Assembly (NCBI GenBank): GCA_947507875.1
Contig: CANNQP010000005.1
Location: 92,330-156,329, forward strand
DNA length: 64,000 nt
Source of the DNA: Verrucomicrobiaceae bacterium
GTDB lineage: Bacteria > Verrucomicrobiota > Verrucomicrobiia > Verrucomicrobiales > Verrucomicrobiaceae
Reading direction: 5' to 3'
Positions 33,126-44,539 of the stretch are shown one piece after another. The notes beneath the pieces are model-generated. The model was not told where the DNA came from and searched no databases. It worked only from the letters and a program-made list of their open reading frames with translations. Numbering within the stretch: the stretch's first letter is position 1; every line of letters begins with the position of its first letter. The position numbers were made by a program, and so were the translations under genes.

Positions 33126-35288
33126 ATGTCAGTCTCTTTTGGTAACAATGTATTCCAGGTGGTTGCCTGTTTGCTGATTCCAGTGCTGATGGTCAATGGT
33201 CAGGACGCGTCTGACTCGGCCACGGAGAAAAAGATGCCCTCAAGCGCTCCTCAAGCTGAAGTGCTCGAGGAGATCGTCATTACTGGTACCGGCACGGCTA
33301 GAAAGCTCATTGATACGGCCGTCCGAACGGAAGTGATGCGTGCAGACGATTTGCGCGAGGTGCGTGTGACCACCTTAGCCGATGCGCTTGAATACACACC
33401 AGGTTTGCGGACAGAAGTCACATGCCAAAACTGTAGCGCGCCTTCGGTGCAGATGCTCGGTTTGCCACAACGCTACGTTAGCATTCTTGATGATGGCATT
33501 CCCAACTTCACGGGTTTGGCTGGTGTTTATGGTTTAGACCAGATTCCGATGGCTTTGGTGGAACGCATTGAAGTTGTCAAAGGTGGAGGGTCCTCACTCT
33601 ACGGACCCAATGCAGTCGCAGGCGTCATCAATGTGATTCCCAAAGTGCCGCTGGTCAGTGGTAGTGAAATCCAGACGAGTTATGAATACCTGGACGGTCA
33701 GCCAGAGGCAGGTCAACCTTCGGGCTCTATCGTTTGGCATCATGCCCCCGAAACCTCGAATGTTTCTTGGACCCTACACGGCATGAGAAACTTTGCAGCT
33801 CCGGTGGACGTGAACGGTGATGGCTTCACCGATGTTGGACGACGCGAACTGTGGGCCGGTGGAGCTCAGCTCTGGTGGCAGCCCGATCCAGAGGCAAAGC
33901 TGAGACTTTCCTACAACGTGACGGATGAACAACGTCGCGGGGGCAGCGGTGACTTGGATAGCGCTCCCAACTTGGCCTTACTCGCTGAGGAAATTCATAC
34001 TTTTCGGCAAACGGCGAACCTGCATTGGACCCACGCACTAAATGACGTCTGGGACTACCGGCTCGCCTATTCTTTCAGCGACGTGCAGCGCAACAGCTAC
34101 TACGGCGGTGAGGCAGCTTTAGGCAGTGGTCGTACAGGAAGTCCTTTTTTCGATCCCACTTGGACTGAAGAACGTGGATTTGGCAGCACGCGCAACCAAC
34201 TGCATATCGTGGACACAGCTGTGAATTGGCGACCTTCCCCAGAACACATTCTGACCCTAGGTTATCAGCAGCGTTCGGAGCATCTGCGGGACCAAACTGA
34301 AAGTGTAGGCCGGGCCGTGAATGAGGTTTACCAAAATCATGGCCTGATGTTTCAGCACGATTGGACACCGCATGCACGGTGGAATATTGTTTATGGTGCG
34401 AGGTTAGATCGACATTCGGAGGTGGAAGAACTCATCGTCTCTCCCAGGCTTGCCGCCAAGTATTCAATCAGCGACAAGCTGCGCATTCGTGCCGGATGGA
34501 GCACCGGCTTTCGTGCTCCTGAGATCTTTGATGAAGACTTGCATATCACGAATGTGGGCGGCGAACTTCAAAGCGTTTCACTCTCGCCTCATATCCGTCA
34601 GGAGCGCTCGCAAACGCTAACGCTGGCCCCCGAATGGGAAGTGACACCGTCTCTCCATGTGGAGGCACACCTGTTCCACACTTGGTTGACGAATACCTTT
34701 ATCACGGTGGAGCGCGACAACATGGCCACTTCTGATGTGATTGAATTTCTCAAGCAAAATGGCGGAAATTCGCGTGTTTATGGTGCCGAATTGAGCGCAA
34801 TTCTTGAGCGCGAAGCATGGCGCCTCGAACTCAGTTATCTCGAGCAAAGGGGAATCTATGATCAGGCGCAGTCTCTGCTGGGGAATCCTGGAGATCCTGT
34901 AGATAACTTGATTCTCACCGACCGCTTCACACGTCTGCCTGAGCGCACTGCGCAGATTCGCTTCACTTATGATGTCGGGTTTTGTGAGCTGGTGACGGCA
35001 GGCCGTTTGATCGGGCCTATGCTCATGCCCCACATCGTCAGCGATTCGACGGGTGCGCTTGTCCGCAATCGGCTCGAGATGACGGAAGTCTTTTTTGTCG
35101 TGGACTTGGGGCTCAACAAACGCTTTGACACAGGGCAGGGCACAGCCCTCACAGTCAGTCTCGGTGTGAAAAATGTATTCAACAGCTTTCAGGGTGATCT
35201 GGATCGCGGTCCCTTCAATGACGCGACCTACATCTATGGTCCCCGTCTGCCTCGTTTATTCTACGCCAGTTTACGCTATGAATTTTGA
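33126..35288 (+). CDS. TonB-dependent outer-membrane receptor, probable metal (Mn) uptake
   Basis: A 720-residue outer-membrane receptor. A signal peptide (about residues 1-25) is followed by a TonB box-like EEIVITGTG, a plug domain with a CQNC motif (C100, C103) and the IEVVKGGGSSLYGPNAVAG block. A beta-barrel of about 550 residues ends in the terminal aromatic motif YASLRYEF. The last codons overlap the start of the metal-binding lipoprotein gene (ATG 35278), and the rest of an Mn-type ABC importer follows. The divergent mntR points to Mn2+ (or Fe2+) as the cargo, perhaps as a chelate. Substrate assignment is by context only. Confidence 0.88.
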   Translation: MSVSFGNNVFQVVACLLIPVLMVNGQDASDSATEKKMPSSAPQAEVLEEIVITGTGTARKLIDTAVRTEVMRADDLREVRVTTLADALEYTPGLRTEVTCQNCSAPSVQMLGLPQRYVSILDDGIPNFTGLAGVYGLDQIPMALVERIEVVKGGGSSLYGPNAVAGVINVIPKVPLVSGSEIQTSYEYLDGQPEAGQPSGSIVWHHAPETSNVSWTLHGMRNFAAPVDVNGDGFTDVGRRELWAGGAQLWWQPDPEAKLRLSYNVTDEQRRGGSGDLDSAPNLALLAEEIHTFRQTANLHWTHALNDVWDYRLAYSFSDVQRNSYYGGEAALGSGRTGSPFFDPTWTEERGFGSTRNQLHIVDTAVNWRPSPEHILTLGYQQRSEHLRDQTESVGRAVNEVYQNHGLMFQHDWTPHARWNIVYGARLDRHSEVEELIVSPRLAAKYSISDKLRIRAGWSTGFRAPEIFDEDLHITNVGGELQSVSLSPHIRQERSQTLTLAPEWEVTPSLHVEAHLFHTWLTNTFITVERDNMATSDVIEFLKQNGGNSRVYGAELSAILEREAWRLELSYLEQRGIYDQAQSLLGNPGDPVDNLILTDRFTRLPERTAQIRFTYDVGFCELVTAGRLIGPMLMPHIVSDSTGALVRNRLEMTEVFFVVDLGLNKRFDTGQGTALTVSLGVKNVFNSFQGDLDRGPFNDATYIYGPRLPRLFYASLRYEF

Positions 35289-36243
35289 TCATACTTTTTG
35301 CTCAGCGCCATGGCATTCATCACGCCAATGCCGACTCAAAAGCTGGGTCAATCTCCTTTTGGCGAGCCTAGCCGCCATGGTTTTCTTTACTTCATGTGAA
35401 CGCCCCGCGAAATCTGTGGGTAAGAAGCGCATTCTGACCACCTTCACGATCATCCAGGACATGGCGAAAAATGTGGCGGGGGATTTGGCGATCATTGAGT
35501 CGATCACGAAGCCAGGGGCCGAAATTCATGATTATGAGCCCACACCGATGGATTTGGTGAAAGCGCAGGATGCGGATCTCGTGCTCTGGAATGGGCTCGG
35601 GCTGGAGCGTTGGTTTGAGAAGTTTTTGCAGCGAGTGCGGGATGTGCCAGCGGTGGTCATCAGCGAGGGCATCGTCCCCATGAGCATCGGGGAAGGGCCC
35701 TACAACGGTAAACCCAATCCTCATGCCTGGATGTCACCTGCGAACGCGGTTCGTTACGTGGACAACATTTGTGCGGCATTGGTGAAGTTGGACCCTGCCA
35801 ATGAAGCGAACTACAGGGCAAACGCGGTAGCTTACATCGCCAAGCTAAAAGCCATGGATCTGCCTGTCCGCAACAAGCTCGAAAGCATCCCACAGCGCCA
35901 GCGCTGGTTGGTGACTTGTGAAGGAGCCTTTTCTTATGTAGCCCGTGATTATGGCCTTAAGGAGCTTTATCTGTGGCCTGTCAATGCTGACCGAGAAGGC
36001 ACTCCACAGCAGGTGCAAAAAGTGGTGGATACAATACGCCAATATCAGATTCCCGTCGTTTTCAGCGAAAGTACCATCAGTGATAAAGGCATGCAGCAAG
36101 TCGCTAAAGAGACAAGGGCACGTTTTGGAGGCGTGCTTTACGTCGATTCTTTGACGGATGCGGCAGGGCCTGCCCCGACGTATTTGAAATTGTTGGAAAC
36201 CAATGCCGATACCTTGGTGAAATCCTTTTTTGTCCAACCGTGA
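35278..36243 (+). CDS. Metal ABC transporter substrate-binding lipoprotein (SitA/MntC/PsaA type)
   Basis: A 321-residue cluster A-I binding protein. A hydrophobic stretch ([18 protein letters not shown]) ends in a lipobox-like FTSC. The metal ligands can be placed as the His in [11 protein letters not shown], the His in PNPHAWMSP, the acidic residue in [14 protein letters not shown] and the late Asp region [28 protein letters not shown] resembles Mn/Fe binding proteins rather than ZnuA, which has a His-rich loop that is absent here. Its ATG lies within the TonB receptor gene. The stop overlaps the GTG of the ATPase gene. Confidence 0.9.
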   Translation: MNFDHTFCSAPWHSSRQCRLKSWVNLLLASLAAMVFFTSCERPAKSVGKKRILTTFTIIQDMAKNVAGDLAIIESITKPGAEIHDYEPTPMDLVKAQDADLVLWNGLGLERWFEKFLQRVRDVPAVVISEGIVPMSIGEGPYNGKPNPHAWMSPANAVRYVDNICAALVKLDPANEANYRANAVAYIAKLKAMDLPVRNKLESIPQRQRWLVTCEGAFSYVARDYGLKELYLWPVNADREGTPQQVQKVVDTIRQYQIPVVFSESTISDKGMQQVAKETRARFGGVLYVDSLTDAAGPAPTYLKLLETNADTLVKSFFVQP

Positions 36244-37133
36244 TTCTTTCCCTCGAAGCTTCCTCCGTCACGGTGGCCTACCCGAATGGCCACACCGCGC
36301 TGCGTGATGCCACCTTCAAGCTGGGGGCAGGAACGATTGCTGCCTTGGTCGGCATCAATGGCAGTGGCAAAAGCACACTTTTCAAAGCTTTGATGGGCTT
36401 TGTGAAGCCTGTCAAAGGTCAGATCCACATCGCGGGATTGAGCGTCGAACAAGCGCGAAAGCAAAAGTTGGTCGCTTATGTTCCACAGTCGGAAGAGGTC
36501 GATTGGACGTTTCCCGTCAGTGTCTGGGATGTCGTGATGATGGGACGATACGGTCATATGAATTTCCTCAGAATTCCGTCAGCAGAGGACAAGCGTGTGG
36601 TCTCGGAAAGCCTGGAACGCGTGGGGATGAAGGAGTATCAGGAGCGCCAAATTGGAGAATTGAGTGGCGGTCAGAAAAAGCGAGTTTTCCTGGCTCGTGC
36701 TCTGGCGCAAAGCGGTCAAATCATCCTTCTGGATGAGCCCTTCACAGGTGTCGATGTGACGACAGAAGAAGCGATCATCGCTCTGCTTAGAACCCTGCGT
36801 GATGAGGGGAGGATCATCCTCGTTTCGACGCATAACTTAGGCAGTGTTCCTGAGTTTTGTGACCAGGTTGTTTTGGTCAATCGAACGGTCTTGGCCTCAG
36901 GCCCGTTGGAAGAAGTCTTTACAGAACAAAATCTGCGTCAGGCTTTTGGTGGGGCACTGCGCCAATTCCACTTTGAGCATAGCACGATCCAGGATCATGA
37001 CGGCAAGACGGTGAAGTTGCTGACGGATGACGAACGCCCGCTTGTGTTCGGCAAAGACGGTCATTTGGAATACAAAGATCGTTCCGGCCGTGAGGATCTC
37101 GTTAACAAACGCAAAGAGGAGGTTGGGGAATGA
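36240..37133 (+). CDS. Metal ABC transporter ATP-binding protein (SitB/MntB type)
   Basis: A 297-residue ATPase with Walker [10 protein letters not shown], signature [17 protein letters not shown], Walker [13 protein letters not shown] and H-loop STHN. The H-loop His reads H-N, as in many metal ABC ATPases. It starts with GTG in a GTGA overlap with the binding-protein stop. About 50 extra C-terminal residues ([17 protein letters not shown] onward) go beyond the core domain. It would energise the two permeases that follow. Confidence 0.92.
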   Translation: MILSLEASSVTVAYPNGHTALRDATFKLGAGTIAALVGINGSGKSTLFKALMGFVKPVKGQIHIAGLSVEQARKQKLVAYVPQSEEVDWTFPVSVWDVVMMGRYGHMNFLRIPSAEDKRVVSESLERVGMKEYQERQIGELSGGQKKRVFLARALAQSGQIILLDEPFTGVDVTTEEAIIALLRTLRDEGRIILVSTHNLGSVPEFCDQVVLVNRTVLASGPLEEVFTEQNLRQAFGGALRQFHFEHSTIQDHDGKTVKLLTDDERPLVFGKDGHLEYKDRSGREDLVNKRKEEVGE

Positions 37134-37984
37134 ATCTGCTCACGCCACTGGAGTATGATTACATGCTCAAAGCTATCCTGGTCAGCGGTTTGATTGGTGC
37201 CGTTTGCGCTTTTCTTTCGTGCTTCATCACGCTGAAAGGCTGGTCCTTGATGGGAGACGCCTTGTCTCATGCCGTGGTGCCTGGGGTATCGCTGGCTTGG
37301 CTCGCAGGGTTACCGTTTTCGCTAGGGGCGTTCATTGCGGGGGTGATTGCCGCCATCACCATGGGCTGGCTGAAGCGAAAATCAGGCCTTCGGGAGGATG
37401 CGGTGATCGGCATCGTGTTCACCAGTTGGTTCGCCCTCGGGCTGTTGCTTCTATCGCTCTTTCCCAGTCATTTGAATCTCAAGACCATCATCTTGGGTAA
37501 CATCCTGGCTATCTCGGATCCTGATATTCTACAGGTTGTGGTGATTGCGGGGATATCGATCCTGGTTCTCGCCCTGAAGTGGCGTGATTTGCTGCTGTAT
37601 TGTTTTGATGAGGCTCATGCTCGCTCTCTCGGCATGAACACCAGCTTTTTGCACTTCCTGCTTCTCGCTTTGCTTTCAGCTACCGCGGTCGCTGCTCTGC
37701 AAACGGTGGGTGCCTGTCTTGTGGTGGCGATGCTGGTCACTCCCGGAGCCACCGCCTATCTGCTGACGGATCGTTTTGGTCGTATGCTAGGCATGGCGAC
37801 CGCGATTGGGGCGGGGTGCAGCGTTCTTGGGGCATACCTCAGCTACTTCATCAATGGCAGCACCGGTGGCTGCATCGTGGTGCTGCAAACGCTGGTGTTC
37901 TTGCTGGCACTTGTTTTTGCGCCGAAGCATGGCCTTCTCGCCTCACGTCGGATCCGTCGCTTAGCTGCATCGAACCTCGCATGA
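37130..37984 (+). CDS. Metal ABC transporter permease (SitC/MntC type)
   Basis: A 284-residue ABC-3 family permease with about eight TM segments. Typical motifs are [21 protein letters not shown] near the N-terminus, [12 protein letters not shown] in the cytoplasmic coupling region, and [19 protein letters not shown]. It overlaps the ATPase stop by ATGA and is followed by a second, similar permease in another ATGA overlap, giving a heteromeric channel. Confidence 0.92.
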   Translation: MNLLTPLEYDYMLKAILVSGLIGAVCAFLSCFITLKGWSLMGDALSHAVVPGVSLAWLAGLPFSLGAFIAGVIAAITMGWLKRKSGLREDAVIGIVFTSWFALGLLLLSLFPSHLNLKTIILGNILAISDPDILQVVVIAGISILVLALKWRDLLLYCFDEAHARSLGMNTSFLHFLLLALLSATAVAALQTVGACLVVAMLVTPGATAYLLTDRFGRMLGMATAIGAGCSVLGAYLSYFINGSTGGCIVVLQTLVFLLALVFAPKHGLLASRRIRRLAASNLA

Positions 37985-38808
37985 ACTGGCTCGCTCCCTT
38001 TCAGTATCCATTCATGGTTGAGGCACTGCTGATCAGTGCGCTGGTCGGCATCGTCTGTGCGGTCTTTTCTTGCTACCTTGTTCTCAAAGGCTGGTCGCTC
38101 ATGGGAGACGCCATTTCTCATGCTGTGCTTCCCGGTATCGTATTGGCTTATCTCTGTGGCCTTCCCTTGGCTGTGGGCGCCTTTGCTGCCGGTTTGATTT
38201 GTGCCATGAGCATCGGTTGGATCAAAAGCAGCACACGCATCAAAGAAGACACCGTCATGGGCATCGTCTTCACTGGCATGTTCGCTCTTGGGCTTGTCTT
38301 GTTCACCAAAGTTCAAACGGAGGCGCATTTGAATCATATTTTGTTTGGCAATCTTCTCGGCATCGAGCGTGAAGATCTCATCCAGACCGTGGTGGTCTCG
38401 TTCCTCACGCTCGCCATGGTCTTGATCTTGAGGAAAGACCTTATGCTCTTCTGCTTCGATCCCGCCCATGCACGGGCCATCGGGCTCAGCACGGTCATAC
38501 TTCATTACCTGCTGCTCGCGTTGCTCTCGGGAACCATTGTCGCCTCCATGCAGGCGGTTGGCATTTTGCTCGTCGTGGCCATGCTCGTCACCCCTGGGTG
38601 CACGGCTCGATTGCTCTGCCATCGTCTTGATCGCATGCTTGTCCTTGCCACGCTGTCGTCAGTCATCGCCTCTTGCCTGGGGGTTTACGTCAGCTTTTTC
38701 ATCAATGGCTCCACGGGAGCCTGCATCGTGCTGGCTCAGAGCTTTTTGTTTGCGCTCGCCTTTGTTTGGCGAGGCCGTCAGAGCAAGCGAACCACTGCTT
38801 TGAATTAG
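37981..38808 (+). CDS. Metal ABC transporter permease (SitD type)
   Basis: A 275-residue ABC-3 family permease, clearly a paralogue of the preceding gene: [33 protein letters not shown], and [20 protein letters not shown]. Both end with the same FINGSTG-C-I-V motif. It completes a TonB receptor - SitABCD-like series joined by overlaps, so the five genes are almost certainly one transcript. The last bases overlap the stop of the convergent jelly-roll gene. Confidence 0.92.
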   Translation: MNWLAPFQYPFMVEALLISALVGIVCAVFSCYLVLKGWSLMGDAISHAVLPGIVLAYLCGLPLAVGAFAAGLICAMSIGWIKSSTRIKEDTVMGIVFTGMFALGLVLFTKVQTEAHLNHILFGNLLGIEREDLIQTVVVSFLTLAMVLILRKDLMLFCFDPAHARAIGLSTVILHYLLLALLSGTIVASMQAVGILLVVAMLVTPGCTARLLCHRLDRMLVLATLSSVIASCLGVYVSFFINGSTGACIVLAQSFLFALAFVWRGRQSKRTTALN

Positions 38809-39521
38809 GGGGCTACCTTCTTCTTGCCTTTTCCGGGACCTTTTTTAGCAGCCAGCGGGGCCACCATTTGTCCCGGGCGTGGCAGTTCTGCCTTTCGCTT
38901 GTCCCACTCGGGATTCAGCGTGGCTTCACGGATCACGAGGTTTCGAAAGGCAACGCTCTGCCCGCCCACGGTAAACCCTGGTGCTGCCTTCATTTGCGAA
39001 AACAAGGCATCGCTACCCCAGGCCGCCATGTCATCGACCTGGCCCGTCATCGCATCGCCGACCATCTCCAGGCGAACTTTGTGCCAAACGCCAGGAGCAA
39101 GCTCAGCCGAAAAACGAGCAAAGACGACCGCCTTGTCCGGCCCCTCATGATCATGATCATCCCGCTGGATCGTCACGGATTTCGGCGTCAGGTTGATCCT
39201 CGCCATATGATCCTTCACTGCATTGATGGACAGGCTGGTGCTACGGGCACCTTGCCACTGGAACTCATATTCGATGATGAAGTCTTTGAGCTGAACTGGG
39301 AGGCGAATCACAGCCCCGTGCTTGTCTTCTGGGCGTTCGGCTCCCAGCCATGCCCCGTTGGACAGTTCCCATTTTCCCTTCGCTGCTCGCCAGGGGGCTC
39401 CTGGCGTCGTCTCCAGTTTTGATTCGTGCAGAATTTTTCCAGGCAAAGCGAGTAGCGGACGAGGTTCACCCGCTTGAGCACAGGTTAGCAGAAACAGAAA
39501 ACAGGAAAAAAGGCGCTTCAT
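38805..39521 (-). CDS. Secreted DUF1080-like (concanavalin-fold) protein
   Basis: A 238-residue exported protein with signal peptide MKRLFSCFLFLLTCAQA. A beta-rich domain follows (HGAVIRLPVQLKDFIIEYEF, GVWHKVRLEMVGDAMTGQVDD, VGGQSVAFRNLVIRE), like the DUF1080 / 3-keto-disaccharide hydrolase fold that is expanded in PVC bacteria. The last 20 residues are K/G/P-rich. The domain resembles the C-terminal part of the sulfatase at 3832-5853. The substrate is unknown. Confidence 0.8.
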   Translation of the reverse strand: MKRLFSCFLFLLTCAQAGEPRPLLALPGKILHESKLETTPGAPWRAAKGKWELSNGAWLGAERPEDKHGAVIRLPVQLKDFIIEYEFQWQGARSTSLSINAVKDHMARINLTPKSVTIQRDDHDHEGPDKAVVFARFSAELAPGVWHKVRLEMVGDAMTGQVDDMAAWGSDALFSQMKAAPGFTVGGQSVAFRNLVIREATLNPEWDKRKAELPRPGQMVAPLAAKKGPGKGKKKVAP

Positions 39522-39635
39522 GGTCGCTCCGAAACGCACAAGAAAAGAGCAGCTTGCTTAAAAATTCTAAGTTTCCTGTGAACAAATGACGCGTAGTTTC
39601 GACTAATTACCCGTTCACCAACACTTAACCCCTTC

Positions 39636-39950
39636 ATGAAACACATCACTCTCTCGTTGATTGCCATTCTTGGTCTTTCTTCCTGCGCCACTGGCCCTAA
39701 TGCTCAAACCGGATCTGTCATGGGAGCCCTCGGTGGAGCTGCCATCGGCGGTATCATTGGGAACCAAAGCGGACGCGGTCTGGAAGGAGCAGCCATCGGC
39801 GCTGGCCTTGGCGCTCTAGGTGGCAATGCTATCGGTAACTCGCAGGATCAACGCAATGCGGCAAACCAGAATCAGCAAGGCTACTACCCCCATCCTCAGC
39901 ATCGTCAGCCTGCCGGTTACTACCCGAACGGACAGCCTTATTACCGCTAA
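39636..39950 (+). CDS. Glycine-zipper lipoprotein
   Basis: A 104-residue protein with a lipoprotein signal (MKHITLSLIAILGLSSC, lipidated Cys17). Two Gly-zipper membrane helices follow (GSVMGALGGAAIGGIIGN and AAIGAGLGALGGNAIGN), then a Q/N/P/Y-rich tail (QGYYPHPQHRQPAGYYP). This resembles SlyB/OsmB-type outer-membrane lipoproteins. The role is unknown; it is probably structural or stress-related. A strong terminator follows 40 bases after the stop. Confidence 0.82.
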   Translation: MKHITLSLIAILGLSSCATGPNAQTGSVMGALGGAAIGGIIGNQSGRGLEGAAIGAGLGALGGNAIGNSQDQRNAANQNQQGYYPHPQHRQPAGYYPNGQPYYR

Positions 39951-39990
39951 AATGTGCAGTTCTTGGTTTGATGCCAAGAGCCTTCAGATC

Positions 39991-40042
39991 ACCCGCTTCC
40001 CTTCATTCTTCGAGGAATGATCTACATGGAAGCGGGTTTTTT
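39991..40042 (+). terminator. Rho-independent terminator after the glycine-zipper gene
   Basis: A perfect 10-bp stem (ACCCGCTTCC at 39991-40000 with GGAAGCGGGT at 40028-40037) is followed by T residues to 40042. The 27-base loop contains its own 5-bp hairpin (CATTC/GAATG around TTCGAG). This is the clearest terminator in the window. Confidence 0.9.
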
Positions 40043-40071
40043 GTGCTCAATGGATTCCTCAACGCGCTCAC

Positions 40072-40200
40072 AGGCGTCCAAGAGACTTAGCCTTAATGCA
40101 TCAAGAAAGTTAAGGCGCAGTGCAAGTGTCGCTGAGCGAGATGTACGATGGGTTCAGCTCGGCATCATGTTCCATTTTGATGGCAGGGTGAAGGACGCCT
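40072..40200. repeat. Nested inverted repeats in the 39951-40235 intergenic region
   Basis: An outer 8-bp pair (AGGCGTCC 40072-40079 with GGACGCCT 40193-40200) encloses two or three smaller hairpins. These are GCCTTAA/TTAAGGC (40090-40096, 40110-40116), GCTGAGC/GCTCGGC with one G-U (40131-40137, 40157-40163), and possibly CATCA/TGATG (40163-40167, 40178-40182, sharing one base with the previous stem). Together they could fold as a multi-branch RNA between the terminator and the 3' end of pyrC. Each element alone could arise by chance in a region this size. I see no convincing protein here. Confidence 0.3.
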
Positions 40201-40235
40201 CGTAGCCATGAAGGCCAGCCCCCTCGGCTAGGACC

Positions 40236-41516
40236 TCAGCGTGCGAGCAGTTCCTGACCTCGGTGAATCACTCGCTCGACCATCCCTCGAAGGGGCTTGT
40301 CGAGGAAGGGGGTGTTGATGCTCTTCGATTTCATGAACTCGCGTGTGAAGAGGGTCTCGCGGTCGGGATTGAACACGATGAATTCAGCGATGCCACCTTC
40401 GACGATAGGTACGGGCGGTAGCTTCATGAGACGGCGCGGCTCGGCGGAGTAACGACGTACGATCAATCCCCAGTCGAGCAGGCCCTTCGAGATGAAGTAG
40501 TGGTAGAGGCTGGGGAGAGCCGTTTCGAGCCCGGTGATGCCAAACGGGGCACTGCTGAAGTCTTGGTTTTTCTCGAATGGGGTGTGCGGCGCGTGATCGG
40601 TCGCGATGACATCAAACCAACCCTCTCGAAGGCCCTGCAGCAGAGCGGCATTGTCCTCCGCGGTGCGCAGTGGTGGGTTCATTTTGTAGTTTGTGTCGTA
40701 GTTGCCCACGTCCTCGTGGTTAAAAATGAGGTGGTGCGGGGCAATCTCGCAGCTCACGCGGATGCCGCGATCTTTGGCCCGCTTGATCGTGCGCATGCCT
40801 TCGGCGGTGGTCACGTGCTGGATGTTGAGATGCACGCCGGTGAACTCGGCCAGTCGGATGTCGCGAGAGATGCAGATTTCCTCGCTGATGCTGGGGATGC
40901 CAGGAAGTCCCAAGGCGTAACTCACTTTGCCCTCATGCATGCAGCCTTTGCCACTCAATTCCTTCACTTCACAATGACTGGCCAGAGGCAGATCGTGGTC
41001 TCGGGCATACTCCATGGCGCGGCGAAGCACCTGGGGATTGTCCACGGGAAAACCATCGTCCGTGAGCAGGACCGCGCCAGCGGCTTTCATGCCCGCGATG
41101 CCGGCGAGTTCTTCGCCTTTGCGTCCCTTCGTGATGGCCCCTGAGGTGTAAATGCCGCTGCCGATGCGTGTGCGACGTGCGCTTTCGAGCACGGTTCTGA
41201 CGATGCCTGCGCTGTCGATGGCTGGTGCGGTGTTCGGCATCATGACAAAACCGGTGACACCACCGTTGATGGCGGCTTCGGCACAAGTAGCGATGTTCTC
41301 TTTGTCCTCCTGACCGGGTTCCCGGGCGTGCACGTGGATGTCAAACATCGCCGGCATCAGCAGTCGGCCCTGGCAGTCGATCACTTCGCAGTCGGTTACG
41401 CCGGTGATTTGTGGGGCGACTCCGATGATTTTTTCACCCTCCACCAGGACGTCTCCGAGTTCGAGTTTGGGGCTGTCTTCCGTGGCAATCTGGGCTTGGC
41501 GATAAAGGCGTTTCAT
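40236..41516 (-). CDS. pyrC: Dihydroorotase (class I)
   Basis: A 426-residue amidohydrolase that closes carbamoyl-aspartate to dihydroorotate in pyrimidine synthesis. Metal-site motifs are FDIHVHAREPG (H61, H63) and VIATDHAPHT. Substrate-binding MMPNTAPAID and the HCEVKEL and NIQHVTT His segments are also present. The length fits class I (about 425 residues). It follows ligA by 65 bases on the same strand and starts at ATG 41516. Other pyr genes in the window (pyrF, pdp, cdd) are scattered. Confidence 0.95.
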   Translation of the reverse strand: MKRLYRQAQIATEDSPKLELGDVLVEGEKIIGVAPQITGVTDCEVIDCQGRLLMPAMFDIHVHAREPGQEDKENIATCAEAAINGGVTGFVMMPNTAPAIDSAGIVRTVLESARRTRIGSGIYTSGAITKGRKGEELAGIAGMKAAGAVLLTDDGFPVDNPQVLRRAMEYARDHDLPLASHCEVKELSGKGCMHEGKVSYALGLPGIPSISEEICISRDIRLAEFTGVHLNIQHVTTAEGMRTIKRAKDRGIRVSCEIAPHHLIFNHEDVGNYDTNYKMNPPLRTAEDNAALLQGLREGWFDVIATDHAPHTPFEKNQDFSSAPFGITGLETALPSLYHYFISKGLLDWGLIVRRYSAEPRRLMKLPPVPIVEGGIAEFIVFNPDRETLFTREFMKSKSINTPFLDKPLRGMVERVIHRGQELLAR

Positions 41517-41581
41517 GAAAGGTTAAGCATGATGCAGTGCTGAAGATGAGGGTCAAGGAAGCAGCGGTTCGGTGAGAGGAT

Positions 41582-43582
<2,001 letters not shown>

Positions 43583-43700
43583 TTACTGGCACAGAGCACG
43601 GGCAGTGCAAGAGCGGCCCGCAGAGAGCCCTTTGGTCTGCTTGGGTTCACTGATCCATTGAATGGGCGCGGTTTGGCGTCGTGGGGCTGTGGTGGCTGGT

Positions 43701-44474
43701 TTATCGCAGATTGACGGCACCGCCATCAATCGGGTAGGAACTGCCCGTGATGAATGCGGCCTCATCGCTGCAAAGGTAGGCGGCGAGCGCTGCGATTTCA
43801 TCGGGTTTGGCCATGCGGCCGATGGGCTGGGCAGCGCTGAGTTTTTCAAACATCTCCTGCTCTCGACCTGGGTAGTTCGCAGCCAGGTAGCCATCCACAA
43901 AAGGCGTGTGTACCCGAGCGGGGCAGATGCAGTTGCAGCGAATGCCTTGCTGGATGAAATCCTTGGCAATCGAGTAAGTCATGGTCAGCACCGCCCCTTT
44001 GGTCATGGAGTAGGCAAAACGTTCGGCTAAGCCGATCTGGGCAGCGATGCTACACAGGTTCAGCACCACGCCGCCACCTTGGATTACCATGCGCTCGACC
44101 GCCGCTTGAGCGCAGTTGAACACACCCTTGATGTTCACGCGGTAGAGCCGATCCAGATCGGCCTCCTGGGTCGTTAGCAGGGTGCCGATGTGCGCGATGC
44201 CAGCATTGTTCACCAGAATGTCCAGGCGCGGGTGACGCGTGGCGATGTCAGCAAAGAGCATTTTCACGGCAGCATGGTCGCCCACATCCACCGCGTTCGC
44301 GTGCGCACGACCCCCAGCGGCGATGATTTCATCCACGGTGTTTTGGGCGGCTTCCTGCTTGAGGTCCACGACCTCGACCTGGGCTCCTTGGTGGGCAAAG
44401 AGGCGTGCGACAGCTTGGCCTATGCCAGAGCCTGCTCCTGTGACAATAGCGGTTTTTTTAGCGAGGGAGAACAT
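43701..44474 (-). CDS. Short-chain dehydrogenase/reductase
   Basis: A 257-residue classical SDR with nucleotide-binding TGAGSGIGQAVA, NNAG (ILVNNAGIAHIG) and catalytic YxxxK (YSMTKGAVLT, with the Ser in LNLCSIAAQ). It ends in the usual FITGSSYPIDGGA. VDLKQEA after the second strand suggests NAD(H) use. It resembles sugar or 3-hydroxyacid SDRs; the substrate is not identifiable. ATG 44474 is set by MFSLAKKTAIVTG. Confidence 0.92.
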   Translation of the reverse strand: MFSLAKKTAIVTGAGSGIGQAVARLFAHQGAQVEVVDLKQEAAQNTVDEIIAAGGRAHANAVDVGDHAAVKMLFADIATRHPRLDILVNNAGIAHIGTLLTTQEADLDRLYRVNIKGVFNCAQAAVERMVIQGGGVVLNLCSIAAQIGLAERFAYSMTKGAVLTMTYSIAKDFIQQGIRCNCICPARVHTPFVDGYLAANYPGREQEMFEKLSAAQPIGRMAKPDEIAALAAYLCSDEAAFITGSSYPIDGGAVNLR

Positions 44475-44539
44475 GGGGTTGGGGACTTGAGTGGATGGGT
44501 TGGTCAAGGCCCGACACGTGCCGAAGCACGGCGGGGAAA

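Noticed and set aside
40017..40205. 62-codon frame after the glycine-zipper gene
   Set aside because: It starts inside the terminator loop and crosses the inverted repeats. Its composition is not protein-like.
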